Shown here piece by piece: positions 11,849 through 26,318 of a DNA stretch of 37,816 bases. Origin of the DNA: Saccoglossus kowalevskii (lineage: Eukaryota > Hemichordata > Enteropneusta > Harrimaniidae); contig NW_003157570.1 in the NCBI RefSeq assembly GCF_000003605.2, forward strand, positions 1-37,816, given 5' to 3'. How positions within the stretch are numbered: position 1 is the first letter of the stretch; each line of letters begins with the position of its first letter. The notes beneath the pieces are model-generated. The model was not told the DNA's origin. It ran no database searches and was given only the letters and a program-made list of their open reading frames with translations. The position numbers and the translations under genes are program-made.

Positions 11849-13699
11849 TCAATATATGTATAAGTTGTGTGTAGAAGTGAGTAGATAACGTATCATGTCA
11901 TCTAATCAGTCATCTCAATATATGTAGAAGTTGTGTGTAGAAGTGAGTAGATAACGTATCATGTCATCTAATCAGTCATCTCAATATATGTATAAGTTGT
12001 GTGGTGAAGTGAGTAGATAACGTATCATGTCATCTAATCAGTCATCTCAATATATGTATAAGTTGTGTGTAGAAGTGAGTAGATAACGTATCATGTCATC
12101 TAATCAGTCATCTCAATATATGTATAAGTTGCGTGTAGAAGTGAGTAAATAACGTATCATGTCATCTAATCAGTCATCTCAATATATGTATAAGTTGTGT
12201 GTAGAAGTGAGTAGATAACGTATCATGTCATCTAATCAGTCATCTCAATATATGTATAAGTTGTGTGTAGAAGTGAGTAGATAACGTATCATGTCATCTA
12301 ATCAGTCATCTCAATTTATGTATAAGTTGTGTGTAGAAGTGAGTAGATAACGTATCATGTCATCTAATCAGTCATCTCAATATATGTATAAGTTGTGTGG
12401 AGAAGTAAGTAGATAACGTATCATGTCATCTAATCAGTCAGCTCAATATATGTATAAGTTGTGTGTAGAAGTGAGTAAATAACGTATCATGTCATCTAAT
12501 CAGTCATCTCAATATATGTACAAGTTGTGTGTAGAAGTGAGTAGATAACGTATCATGTCATCTAATCAGTCATCTCAATATATGTATGAGTTGTGTGTAG
12601 AAGTGAGTAAATAACGTATCTTGTCATCTAATCAGTCATCTCAATATATGTATATTAAAGTTGTGTGGAGAAGTGAGTAAATAACGTATCATGTCATCTA
12701 ATCAGTCATCTCAATATATGTATAAGTTGTGTGTAGAAGTGAATAGATAACGTATCATGTCATCTAATCAGTCATCTCAATATATGTATAAGTTGTGTGC
12801 AGAAGTGAGTAGATAACGTATCATGTCATCTAATCAGTCATCTCAATATATTATAAGTTGTGTGTAGAAGTGAGTAGATAACGTATCATGTCATCTAATC
12901 AGTCATCTCAATATATGTATAAGTTGTATGTAGAAGTGAGTAGATAACGTATCATGTCATCTAATCAGTCATCTCAATATATGTATAAGTTGTGTGTAGA
13001 AGTGAGTAAATAACGTATCATGTCATCTAATCAGTCATCTCAATGTATGTATAAGTTGTGTGTAGAAGTGAGTAGATAACGTATCATGTCATCTAATAAG
13101 TCATCTCAATATATGTATGAGTTGTGTGTAGAAGTGAGTAAATAACGTATCATGTCATCTAATCAGTCATCTCAATATATGTATAAGTTGTGTGTAGAAG
13201 TGAGTAGATAACGTATCATGTCATCTAATCAGTCATCTCAATATATGTATAAGTTGTGTGGAGAAGTGAGTAAATAAGGTATCATGTCATCTAATCAGTC
13301 ATCTCAATATATGTATAAGTTGTGTGTAGAAGTGAGTAGATAACGTATCATGTCATCTAATCAGTCATCTCAATATATGTATAAGTTGTGTGTAGAAGTG
13401 AGTAGATAACGTATCATGTCATCTAATCAGTCATCTCAATATATGTATAAGTTGTGTGGAGAAGTGAGCAAATAACGTATTATGTCATCTAATCAGTCAC
13501 CTCAATATATGTATGAGTTGTGTGTAGAAGTGAGTAGATAACGCATCATGTCATCTAATCAGTCATCTCAATATATGTATAAGTTGTATGTAGAAGTGAG
13601 TAGATAACGTATCATGTCATCTAATCAGTCATCTCAATATATGTATAAGTTGTGTGTAGAAGTGAGTAGATAACGTATCATGTCATCTAATCAGTCATA

Positions 13700-14293
13700 T
13701 CAATATATGTATAAGTTGTGTGTAGAAGTGAGTAGATAACGTATCATGTCATCTAATCAGTCATCTCAATATATGTATAAGTTGTGTGTAGAAGTGAGTA
13801 GATAACGTATCATGTCATCTAATCAGTCATCTCAATATATGTATAAGTTGTGTGTAGAAGTGAGTAGATAACGTATCATGTCATCTAATCAGTCATCTCA
13901 ATATATGTATAAGTTGTATGTAGAAGTGAGTAGATAACGTATCATGTCATCTAATCAGTCATCTCAATATATGGATAAGTTGTGTGTAGAAGTGAGTAAA
14001 TAACGTATCATGTCATCTAATCAGTCATCTCAATATATGTATAAGTTGTGTGTAGAAGTGAGTAGATAACGTATCATGTCATCTAATCAGTCATCTCAAT
14101 ATATGTACAAGTTGTGTGTAGAAGTGAGTAAATAACGTATCATGTCATCTAATCAGTCATCTCAATGTATGTAGAAGTTGTGTGTAGAAGTGAGTAGATA
14201 ACGTATCATGTCATCTAATCAGTCATCTCAATATATGTATAAGTTGTGTGTAGAAGTGAGTAGATAACGTATCATGTCATCTAATCAGTCATA
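13700..14293 (+). repeat. Nine-monomer higher-order unit, tandem copy 1
   Basis: First of two directly adjacent 594-bp units. T11G is at 13974, T13C near 14107, and A6G with T13G (caatgtatgtagaag) near 14166-14173. The offset to the next copy is exactly 9 x 66 bp and I saw no internal length change. This is the clearest higher-order repeat in the array. Confidence 0.92.
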
Positions 14294-14886
14294 TCAATAT
14301 ATGTATAAGTTGTGTGTAGAAGTGAGTAGATAACGTATCATGTCATCTAATCAGTCATCTCAATATATGTATAAGTTGTGTGTAGAAGTGAGTAGATAAC
14401 GTATCATGTCATCTAATCAGTCATCTCAATATATGTATAAGTTGTGTGTAGAAGTGAGTAGATAACGTATCATGTCATCTAATCAGTCATCTCAATATAT
14501 GTATAAGTTGTATGTAGAAGTGAGTAGATAACGTATCATGTCATCTAATCAGTCATCTCAATATATGGATAAGTTGTGTGTAGAAGTGAGTAAATAACGT
14601 ATCATGTCATCTAATCAGTCATCTCAATATATGTATAAGTTGTGTGTAGAAGTGAGTAGATAACGTATCATGTCATCTAATCAGTCATCTCAATATATGT
14701 ACAAGTTGTGTGTAGAAGTGAGTAAATAACGTATCATGTCATCTAATCAGTCATCTCAATGTATGTAGAAGTTGTGTGTAGAAGTGAGTAGATAACGTAT
14801 CATGTCATCTAATCAGTCATCTCAATATATGTATAAGTTGTGTGTAGAAGTGAGTAGATAACGTATCATGTCATCTAATCAGTCAT
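14294..14886 (+). repeat. Nine-monomer higher-order unit, tandem copy 2
   Basis: Direct tandem copy of 13700-14293: T11G at 14568, T13C near 14701, and A6G with T13G at 14760-14768. The unit that follows carries G21A and a gtggaag change instead of restarting the series, so the tandem higher-order run is only two copies long here. Confidence 0.92.
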
Positions 14887-15300
14887 CTCAATATATGTAT
14901 AAGTTGTATGTGGAAGTGAGTAGATAACGTATCATGTCATCTAATCAGTCATCTCAATATATGTATAAGTTGTGTGTAGAAGTGAGTAGATAACGTATCA
15001 TGTCATCTAATCAGTCATCTCAATATATGTATAAGTTGTGTGTAGAAGTGAGTAGATAACGTATCATGTCATCTAATTAGTCATCTCACTATATGTATAA
15101 GTTGTGTGTAGAAGTGAGTAGATAACGTATCATGTCATCTAATTAGTCATCTCAATATATGTATAAGTTGTGTGTAGAAGTGAGTAGATAACGTATCATG
15201 TCATCTAATCAGTTATCTCAATATATGTATAAGTTGTGTGGAGAAGTGAGTAAATAACGTATCATGTCATCTAATCAGTCATCTCAATATATGTATAAGT

Positions 15301-15995
15301 TGTGTTTAGAAGTGAGTAGATAACGTATCATGTCATGTAATTAGTCATCTCACTATATGTATAAGTTGTGTGTAGAAGTGAGTAGATAACGTATCATGTC
15401 ATCTAATCAGTCATCTCAATATATGTATAAGTTGTGTGTAGAAGTGAGTAGATAACGTATCATGTCATCTAATCAGTCATCTCAATATATGTATAAGTTG
15501 TGTGTAGAAGTGAGTAGATAACGTATCATGTCATCTAATCAGTCATCTCAATATAAGTATAAGTTGTGTGTAGAAGTGAGTAGATAACGTATCATGTCAT
15601 CTAATCAGTCATCTCAATATATGTATAAGTTGTGTGTAGAAGTGAGTAAATAACGTATCATGTCATCTAATCAGTCATATCAATATGTGTATCAGTTGTG
15701 TGTAGAAGTGAGTAGATAACGTATCATGTCATCTAATTAGTCATCTCAATATATGTATATTAAAGTTGTGTGGAGAAGTGAGTAAATAACGTATCATGTC
15801 ATCTAATCAGTCATCTCAATATATGTATAAGTTGTGTGTAGAAGTGAATAGATAACGTATCATGTCATCTAATCAGTCATCTCAATATATGTATAAGTTG
15901 TGTGTAGAAGTGAGTAGATAACGTATCATGTCATGTAATTAGTCATCTCACTATATGTATAAGTTGTGTGTAGAAGTGAGTAGATAACGTATCAT
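15301..15995 (+). repeat. Distant copy of the left-end block (matches 1416-2110)
   Basis: Offset 13885 bp to 1416-2110, which resolves as 210 x 66 plus six 70-bp insertions (+24) and a net single-base change of +1. Matching markers are gtgtttag at 15301, C54G+C59T+A4C near 15340-15360, G36A near 15649, C66A/A8G/A14C at 15676-15695, the 70-bp unit at 15746, G33A at 15848 and a second C54G near 15935. One private change is visible (atataagtat near 15555). Beyond about 16000 the A60C marker is displaced by three monomers, so an insertion or deletion of whole units separates the copies. Confidence 0.87.
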
Positions 15996-16421
15996 GTCAT
16001 CTAATCAGTCATCTCAATATATGTATAAGTTGTGTGTAGAAGTGAGTAGATAACGTATCATGTCATCTAATCAGTCATCTCAATATATGTATAAGTTGTG
16101 TGTAGAAGTGAGTAGATAACGTATCATGTCATCTAATCAGTCATCTCAATATATGTATAAGTTGTGTGTAGAAGTGAGTAGATAACGTATCATGTCATCT
16201 AATCAGTCATCTCAATATATGTATAAGTTGTGTGGAGAAGTGAGTAGATAACGTATCATGTCATCTAATCCGTCATCTCAATATATGTATAAGTTGTGTG
16301 GAGAAGTGAGTAAATAACGTATCATGTCATCTAATCAGTCATCTCAATATATGTATAAGTTGTGTGTAGAAGTGAGTAGATAACGTATCATGTCATCTAA
16401 TCAGTCATCTCAATATATGTA

Positions 16422-17290
16422 TAAGTTGTGTGTAGAAGTGAGTAGATAACGTATCATGTCATCTAATCAGTCATCTCAATATATGTATAAGTTGTGTGGA
16501 GAAGTGAGTAAATAACGTATCATGTCATCTAATCAGTCATCTCAATATATGTATAAGTTGTGTGTAGAAGTGAGTAGATAACGTATCATGTCATCTAATC
16601 AGTCATCTCAATATATGTATAAGTTGTGTGTAGAAGTGAGTAGATAACGTATCATGTCATCTAATCAGTCATCTCAATATATGTATAAGTTGTGTGGTGA
16701 AGTGAGTAGATAACGTATCATGTCATCTAATCAGTCATCTCAATATATGTATAAGTTGTGTGTAGAAGTGAGTAGATAACGTATCATGTCATCTAATCAG
16801 TCATCTCAATATATGTATAAGTTGCGTGTAGAAGTGAGTAGATAACGTATCATGTCATCTAATCAGTCATCTCAATATATGTATAAGTTGTGTGTAGAAG
16901 TGAGTAGATAACGTATCATGTCATCTAATCAGTCATCTCAATATATGTATAAGTTGTGTGTAGAAGTGAGTAGATAACGTATCATGTCATCTAATCAGTC
17001 ATCTCAATATATGTATAAGTTGTGTGTAGAAGTGAGTAGATAACGTATCATGTCATCTAATCAGTCATCTCAATATATGTATAAGTTGTGTGTAGAAGTG
17101 AGTAGATAACGTATCATGTCATCTAATCAGTCATCTCAATATATGTATAAGTTGTGTGTAGAAGTGAGTAGATAACGTATCATGTCATCTAATCAGTCAT
17201 CTCAATATATGTATAAGTTGTGTGTAGAAGTGAGTAAATAACGTATCTTGTCATCTAATCAGTCATCTCAATATATGTATAAGTTGTGTG
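16422..17290 (+). repeat. Higher-order block repeated at 23492-24360 (copy 1)
   Basis: Offset 7070 bp, equal to 107 x 66 plus two 70-bp insertions, with the single-base indels cancelling. Shared markers: T24G+G36A near 16500-16510, T24G+A25T (gtggtgaag) at 16696-16697, T20C (gttgcgtg) at 16825, five perfect consensus monomers at 16872-17201, then G36A+A47T. I noted only a few differences in the partner (G21T, an extra T20C and acatatc). The match ends near 17290. Confidence 0.87.
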
Positions 17291-20245
17291 TAGAAGTGAG
17301 TAGATAACATATCATGTCATCTAATCAGTCATCTCAATATATGTATATTAAAGTTGTGTGGAGAAGTGAGTAAATAACGTATCATGTAATCTAATCAGTC
17401 ATCTCAATATATGTATAAGTTGTGTGTAGAAGTGAGTAGATAACGTATCATGTCATCTAATCAGTCATCTCAATATATGTATAAGTTGTGTGTAGAAGTG
17501 AGTAAATAACGTATCTTGTCATCTAATCAGTCATCTCAATATATGTATAAGTTGTGTGTAGAAGTGAGTAGATAACATATCATGTCATCTAATCAGTCAT
17601 CTCAATATATGTATATTAAAGTTGTGTGGAGAAGTGAGTAAATAACGTATCATGTCATCTAATCAGTCATCTCAATATATGTATAAGTTGTGTGTAGAAG
17701 TGAGTAGATAACGTATCATGTAATCTAATCAGTCATCTCAATATATGTATAAGTTGTGTGTAGAAGTGAGTAGATAACGTATCATGTCATCTAATCAGTC
17801 ATCTCAATATATGTATAAGTTGTGTGGTGAAGTGAGTAGATAACGTATCATGTCATCTAATCAGTCATCTCAATATATGTATAAGTTGTGTGTAGAAGTG
17901 AGTAGATAACGTATCATGTCATCTAATCAGTCATCTCAATATATGTATAAGTTGTGTGTAGAAGTGAGTAGATAACGTATCATGTCATCTAATCAGTCAT
18001 CTCAATATATGTATAAGTTGTGTGTAGAAGTGAGTAGATAACGTATCATGTCATCTAATCAGTCATCTCAATATATGTATAAGTTGTGTGTAGAAGTGAG
18101 TAGATAACGTATCATGTCATCTAATCAGTCATCTCAATATATGTATAAGTTGTGTGTAGAAGTGAGTAGATAACGTATCATGTCATCTAATCAGTCATCT
18201 CAATATATGTATAAGTTGTGTGTAGAAGTGAGTAGATAACGTATCATGTCATCTAATCAGTCATCTCAATATATGTATAAGTTGTATGTGGAAGTGAGTA
18301 GATAACGTATCATGTCATCTAATCAGTCATCTCAATATATGTATAAGTTGTGTGTAGAAGTGAGTAGATAACGTATCATGTCATCTAATCAGTCATCTCA
18401 ATATATGTATAAGTTGTGTGTAGAAGTGAGTAGATAACGTATCATGTCATCTAATTAGTCATCTCACTATATGTATAAGTTGTGTGTAGAAGTGAGTAGA
18501 TAACGTATCATGTCATCTAATTAGTCATCTCAATATATGTATAAGTTGTGTGTAGAAGTGAGTAGATAACGTATCATGTCATCTAATCAGTCATCTCAAT
18601 ATATGTATAAGTTGTATGTGGAAGTGAGTAGATAACGTATCATGTCATCTAATCAGTCATCTCAATATATGTATAAGTTGTGTGTAGAAGTGAGTAGATA
18701 ACGTATCATGTCATCTAATCAGTCATCTCAATATATGTATAAGTTGTGTGTAGAAGTGAGTAGATAACGTATCATGTCATCTAATCAGTCATCTCAATAT
18801 ATGTATAAGTTGTGTGTAGAAGTGAGTAGATAACGTATCATGTCATCTAATCAGTTATCTCAATATATGTATAAGTTGTGTGGAGAAGTGAGTAAATAAC
18901 GTATCATGTCATCTAATCAGTCATCTCAATATATGTATAAGTTGTGTGTAGAAGTGAGTAGATAACGTATCATGTCATCTAATCAGTCATCTCAATATAT
19001 GTATAAGTTGTGTGTAGAAGTGAGTAAATAACGTATCATGTCATCTAATCAGTCATCTCAATGTATGTATAAGTTGTGTGTAGAAGTGAGTAGATAACGT
19101 ATCATGTCATCTAATAAGTCATCTCAATATATGTATGAGTTGTGTGTAGAAGTGAGTAAATAACGTATCATGTCATCTAATCAGTCATCTCAATATATGT
19201 ATAAGTTGTGTGTAGAAGTGAGTAGATAACGTATCATGTCATCTAATCAGTCATCTCAATATATGTATAAGTTGTGTGTAGAAGTGAGTAGATAACGTAT
19301 CATGTCATCTAATCAGTCATCTCAATATATGTATAAGTTGTATGTAGAAGTGAGTAGATAACGTATCATGTCATCTAATCAGTCATCTCAATATATGTAT
19401 AAGTTGTGTGTAGAAGTGAGTAGATAACGTATCATGTCATCTAATCAGTCATCTCAATATATGTATAAGTTGTGTGTAGAAGTGAGTAGATAACGTATCA
19501 TGTCATCTAATTAGTCATCTCACTATATGTATAAGTTGTGTGTAGAAGTGAGTAGATAACGTATCATGTCATCTAATCAGTCATCTCAATATATGTATAA
19601 GTTGTGTGTAGAAGTGAGTAGATAACGTATCATGTCATCTAATCAGTCATCTCAATATATGTATGAGTTGTATGTAGAAGTGAGTAGATAACGTATCATG
19701 TCATCTAATCAGTCATCTCAATATATGTATAAGTTGTGTGTAGAAGTGAGTAGATAACGTATCATGTCATCTAATCAGTCATCTCAATATATGTATAACT
19801 TGTGTGTAGAAGTGAGTAAATAACGTATCATGTCATCTAATCAGTCATCTCAATATATGTATGAGTTGTGTGTAGAAGTGAGTAAATAACGTATCATGTC
19901 ATCTAATCAGTCATCTCAATATGTGTATCAGTTGTGTGTAGAAGTGAGTAGATAACGTATCATGTTATCTAATTAGTCATCTCACTAAATGAATAAGTTG
20001 TGTGTAGAAGTGAGTAAATAACGTATTATGTCATCTAATCAGTCATCTCAATATATGTATGAGTTGTGTGTAGAAGTGAGTAGATATCGCATCATGTCAT
20101 CTAATCAGTCATCTCAATATATGTATAAGTTGTATGTAGAAGTGAGTAGATAACGTATCATGTCATCTAATCAGTCATCTCAATATATGTATAAGTTGTG
20201 TGTAGAAGTGAGTAGATAACGTATCATGTCATCTAATCAGTCATA

Positions 20246-20839
20246 TCAATATATGTATAAGTTGTGTGTAGAAGTGAGTAGATAACGTATCATGTCATCT
20301 AATCAGTCATCTCAATATATGTCTAAGTTGTGTGTAGAAGTGAGTAGATAACGTATCATGTCATCTAATCAGTCATCTCAATATATGTATAAGTTGTGTG
20401 TAGAAGTGAGTAGATAACGTATCATGTCATCTAATCAGTCATCTCAATATATGTATAAGTTGTATGTAGAAGTGAGTAGATAACGTATCATGTCATCTAA
20501 TCAGTCATCTCAATATATGGATAAGTTGTGTGTAGAAGTGAGTAAATAACGTATCATGTCATCTAATCAGTCATCTCAATATATGTATAAGTTGTGTGTA
20601 GAAGTGAGTAGATAACGTATCATGTCATCTAATCAGTCATCTCAATATATGTACAAGTTGTGTGTAGAAGTGAGTAAATAACGTATCATGTCATCTAATC
20701 AGTCATCTCAATGTATGTAGAAGTTGTGTGTAGAAGTGAGTAGATAACGTATCATGTCATCTAATCAGTCATCTCAATATATGTATAAGTTGTGTGTAGA
20801 AGTGAGTAGATAACGTATCATGTCATCTAATCAGTCATC
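20246..20839 (+). repeat. Nine-monomer higher-order unit (third close copy)
   Basis: Same series as at 13700 and 14294: T11G at 20520, T13C near 20653, and A6G with T13G (caatgtatgtagaag). It carries a private A12C (atgtctaag) near 20323. It is followed by five perfect consensus monomers at 20774-21103, the first of which is also its last unit. Confidence 0.88.
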
Positions 20840-23491
20840 TCAATATATGTATAAGTTGTGTGTAGAAGTGAGTAGATAACGTATCATGTCATCTAATCAG
20901 TCATCTCAATATATGTATAAGTTGTGTGTAGAAGTGAGTAGATAACGTATCATGTCATCTAATCAGTCATCTCAATATATGTATAAGTTGTGTGTAGAAG
21001 TGAGTAGATAACGTATCATGTCATCTAATCAGTCATCTCAATATATGTATAAGTTGTGTGTAGAAGTGAGTAGATAACGTATCATGTCATCTAATCAGTC
21101 ATCTCAATATATGTATAAGTTGTATGTAGAAGTGAGTAGATAACGTATCATGTCATCTAATCAGTCATCTCAATATATGTATAAGTTGTGTGTAGAAGTG
21201 AGTAAATAACGTATCATGTCATCTAATCAGTCATCTCAATATATGTATAAGTTGTGTGTAGAAGTGAGTAGATAACGTATCATGTCATCTAATCAGTCAT
21301 CTCAATATATGTATAAGTTGTGTGTAGAAGTGAGTAAATAACGTATCATGTCATCTAATCAGTCATCTCAATATATGTATAAGTTGTGTGTAGAAGTGAG
21401 TAGATAACGTATCATGTCATCTAATCAGTCATCTCAATATATGTATAAGTTGTGTGTAGAAGTGAGTAGATAACGTATCATGTCATCTAATCAGTCATCT
21501 CAATATATGTATAAGTTGTATGTAGAAGTGAGTAGATAACGTATCATGTCATCTAATCAGTCATCTCAATATATGTATAAGTTGTGTGTAGAAGTGAGTA
21601 GATAACGTATCATGTCATCTAATCAGTCATCTCAATATATGTATAAGTTGTGTGTAGAAGTGAGTAGATAACGTATCATGTCATCTAATCAGTCATCTCA
21701 ATATATGTATGAGTTGTGTGTAGAAGTGAGTAAATATCGTATCATGTCATCTAAATCAGTCATCTCAATATGTGTATAAGTTGTGTGTAGAAGTGAGTAG
21801 ATAACGTATCATGTCATCTAATCAGTCATCTCAATATATGTATAAGTTGTGTGTAGAAGTGATTAGATAACGTATCATGTCATCTAATCAGTCATCTCAA
21901 TATATGTATGAGTTGTATGTAGAAGTGAGTAGATAACGTATCATGTCATCTAATTAGTCATCTCACTATATGTATAAGTTGTGTGTAGAAGTGAGTAGAT
22001 AACGTATCATGTCATCTAATCAGTCATCTCAATATATGTATAAGTTGTGTGTAGAAGTGATTAGATAACGTATCATGTCATCTAATCAGTCATCTCAATA
22101 TATGTATGAGTTGTATGTAGAAGTGAGTAGATAACGTATCATGTCATCTAATCAGTCATCTCACTATATGTATAAGTTGTGTGTAGAAGTGAGTAGATAA
22201 CGTATCATGTCATCTAATCAGTCATCTCAATATATGTATGAGTTGTGTGTAGAAGTGAGTAAATAACGTATCATGTCATCTAATCAGTCATATCAATATG
22301 TGTATCAGTTGTGTGTAGAAGTGAGTAGATAACGTATCATGTCATCTAATCAGTCATCTCAATATATGTATAAGTTGTGTGTAGAAGTGAGTAAATAACG
22401 TATCATGTCATCTAATCAGTCATCTCAATATATGTATAAGTTGTGTGTAGAAGTGAGTAGATAACGTATCATGTCATCTAATCAGTCATCTCAATATATG
22501 TATGAGTTGTGTGTAGAAATGAGTAGATAACTTATCATGTCATCTAATCAGTCATCTCAATATATGTATAAGTTGTGTGTAGAAGTGAGTAAATAACGTA
22601 TCATGTCATCTAATCAGTCATATCAATATGTGTATCAGTTGTGTGTAGAAGTGAGTAGATAACGTATCATGTCATCTAATTAGTCATCTCACTATATGTA
22701 TAAGTTGTGTGTAGAAGTGAGTAAATAACGTATCATGTCATCTAATCAGTCATCTCAATATATGTACAAGTTGTGTGTAGAAGTGAGTAAATAACGTATC
22801 ATGTCATCTAATCAGTCATCTCAATATATGTATAAGTTGTGTGTAGAAGTGAGTAAATAACGTATCATGTCATCTAATCCGTCATCTCAATATATGTATA
22901 AGTTGTGTGTAGAAGTGAGTAGATAACGTATCATGTCATCTAATCAGTCATCTCAATATATGTATAAGTTGTGTGTAGAAGTGAGTAGATAATGTATCAT
23001 GTCATCTAATCAGTCATCTCAATATATGTATAAGTTGTGTGTAGAAGTGAGTAGATAACGTATCATGTCATCTAATCAGTCATCTCAATATATGTATAAG
23101 TTGTGTGTAGAAGTGAGTAGATAACGTATCATGTCATCTAATCAGTCATCTCAATATATGTATAAGTTGTGTGTAGAAGTGAGTAGATAATGTATCATGT
23201 CATCTAATCAGTCATCTCAATATATGTATAAGTTGTGTGTAGAAGTGAGTAAATAACGTATCATGTCATCTAATCAGTCATCTCAATATATGTATAAGTT
23301 GTGTGTAGAAGTGAGTAAATAACGTATCATGTCATCTAATCAGTCATCTCAATATATGTATAAGTTGTGTGGAGAAGTGAGTAATAACGTATCATGTCAT
23401 CTAATCCGTCATCTCAATATATGTATAAGTTGTGTGTAGAAGTGAGTAGATAACGTATCATGTCATCTAATCAGTCATCTCAATATATGTG

Positions 23492-24360
23492 TAAGTTGTG
23501 TGTAGAAGTGAGTAGATAACGTATCATGTCATCTAATCAGTCATCTCAATATATGTATAAGTTGTGTGGAGAAGTGAGTAAATAACGTATCATGTCATCT
23601 AATCAGTCATCTCAATATATGTATAAGTTGTGTGTAGAAGTGAGTAGATAACGTATCATGTCATCTAATCAGTCATCTCAATATATGTATAAGTTGTTTG
23701 TAGAAGTGAGTAGATAACGTATCATGTCATCTAATCAGTCATCTCAATATATGTATAAGTTGTGTGGTGAAGTGAGTAGATAACGTATCATGTCATCTAA
23801 TCAGTCATCTCAATATATGTATAAGTTGCGTGTAGAAGTGAGTAGATAACATATCATGTCATCTAATCAGTCATCTCAATATATGTATAAGTTGCGTGTA
23901 GAAGTGAGTAGATAACGTATCATGTCATCTAATCAGTCATCTCAATATATGTATAAGTTGTGTGTAGAAGTGAGTAGATAACGTATCATGTCATCTAATC
24001 AGTCATCTCAATATATGTATAAGTTGTGTGTAGAAGTGAGTAGATAACGTATCATGTCATCTAATCAGTCATCTCAATATATGTATAAGTTGTGTGTAGA
24101 AGTGAGTAGATAACGTATCATGTCATCTAATCAGTCATCTCAATATATGTATAAGTTGTGTGTAGAAGTGAGTAGATAACGTATCATGTCATCTAATCAG
24201 TCATCTCAATATATGTATAAGTTGTGTGTAGAAGTGAGTAGATAACGTATCATGTCATCTAATCAGTCATCTCAATATATGTATAAGTTGTGTGTAGAAG
24301 TGAGTAAATAACGTATCTTGTCATCTAATCAGTCATCTCAATATATGTATAAGTTGTGTG
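23492..24360 (+). repeat. Higher-order block repeated from 16422-17290 (copy 2)
   Basis: Second copy, with gtggtgaag at 23763-23771, T20C at 23895, five perfect monomers at 23942-24271 and G36A+A47T in the next unit. Private changes are gttgtttg near 23695 and an extra T20C plus acatatc near 23828-23853. It diverges just after 24360, where a gtaaatatcg unit replaces the expected one. Confidence 0.86.
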
Positions 24361-25724
24361 TAGAAGTGAGTAAATATCGTATCTTGTCATCTAATCAGTC
24401 ATCTCAATATATGTATAAGTTGTGTGTAGAAGTGAGTAGATAACGTATCATGTCATCTAATCAGTCATCTCAATATATGTATAAGTTGTATGTAGAAGTG
24501 AGTAGATAACGTATCATGTCATCTAATCAGTCATCTCAATATATGTATAAGTTGTGTGTAGAAGTGAGTAGATAACGTATCATGTCATCTAATCAGTCAT
24601 CTCAATATATGTATAAGTTGTGTGTAGAAGTGAGTAAATAACATATAATGTCATCTAATCAGTCATCTCAATATATGTATAAGTTGTGTGTAGAAGTGAG
24701 TAGATAAACGTATCATGTCATCTAATCAGTCATCTCAATATATGTATGAGTTGTGTGTAGAAGTGAGTAAATATCGTATCATGTCATCTAATCAGTCATC
24801 TCAATATGTGTATAAGTTGTGTGTAGAAGTGAGTAGATAACGTATCATGTCATCGAATCAGTCATCTCAATATATGTATGAGTTGTGTGTAGAAGTGAGT
24901 AAATAACGTATCATGTCATCTAATCAGTCATCTCAATATATGTATAAGTTGTGTGTAGAAGTGAGTAGATAACGTATCATGTAATCTAATCAGTCATCTC
25001 AATATATGTATAAGTTGTGTGTAGAAGTGAGTAGATAACGTATCATGTCATCTAATTAGTCATCTCACTATATGTATAAGTTGTGTGTAGAAGTGAGTAG
25101 ATAACGTATCATGTCATCTAATCCGTCATCTCAATATATGTATAAGTTGTGTGTAGAAGTGAGTAGATAACGTATCATGTCATCTAATTAGTCATCTCAA
25201 TATATGTATAAGTTGTGTGTAGAAGTGAGTAGATAACGTATCATGTCATCTAATCAGTCATCTCAATATATGTGTAAGTTGTGTGTAGAAGTGAGTAGAT
25301 AACGTATCATGTCATCTAATCAGTCATCTCAATATATGTATAAGTTGTGTGGAGAAGTGAGTAAATAACGTATCATGTCATCTAATCAGTCATCTCAATA
25401 TATGTATAAGTTGTGTGTAGAAGTGAGTAGATAACGTATCATGTCATCTAATCAGTCATCTCAATATATGTATAAGTTGTGTGTAGAAGTGAGTAGATAA
25501 CGTATCATGTCATCTAATCAGTCATCTCAATATATGTATAAGTTGTGTGGAGAAGTGAGTAAATAACGTATCATGTCATCTAATCAGTCATCTCAATATA
25601 TGTATGAGTTGTGTGTAGAAGTGAGTAGATAACGCATCATGTCATCTAATCAGTCATCTCAATATATGTATAAGTTGTGTGTAGAAGTGAGTAGATAACG
25701 TATCATGTCATCTAATCAGTCATA

Positions 25725-26318
25725 TCAATATATGTATAAGTTGTGTGTAGAAGTGAGTAGATAACGTATCATGTCATCTAATCAGTCATCTCAATATATG
25801 TATAAGTTGTGTGTAGAAGTGAGTAGATAACGTATCATATCATCTAATCAGTCATCTCAATATATGTATAAGTTGTGTGTAGAAGTGAGTTGATAACGTA
25901 TCATGTCATCTAATCAGTCATCTCAATATATGTATAAGTTGTATGTAGAAGTGAGTAGATAACGTATCATGTCATCTAATCAGTCATCTCAATATATGGA
26001 TAAGTTGTGTGTAGAAGTGAGTAAATAACGTATCATGTCATCTAATCAGTCATCTCAATATATGTATAAGTTGTGTGTAGAAGTGAGTAGATAACGTATC
26101 ATGTCATCTAATCAGTCATCTCAATATATGTACAAGTTGTGTGTAGAAGTAAGTAAATAACGTATCATGTCATCTAATCAGTCATCTCAATGTATGTATA
26201 AGTTGTGTGTAGAAGTGAGTAGATAACGTATCATGTCATCTAATCAGTCATCTCAATATATGTATGAGTTGTGTGTAGAAGTGAGTAAATAACGTATCAT
26301 GTCATCTAATCAGTCATC
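25725..26318 (+). repeat. Nine-monomer higher-order unit (sub-lineage with G31A)
   Basis: T11G at 25999, T13C with G31A (atgtacaag, gaagtaag) near 26133-26151 and A6G near 26190, matching the 8871 copy rather than the 13700 group. A private gagttgataac occurs near 25890. A partial copy, units five to nine only, starts at 27314 directly after the 70-bp monomer at 27244; its truncated left edge marks a recombination junction. Confidence 0.87.
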
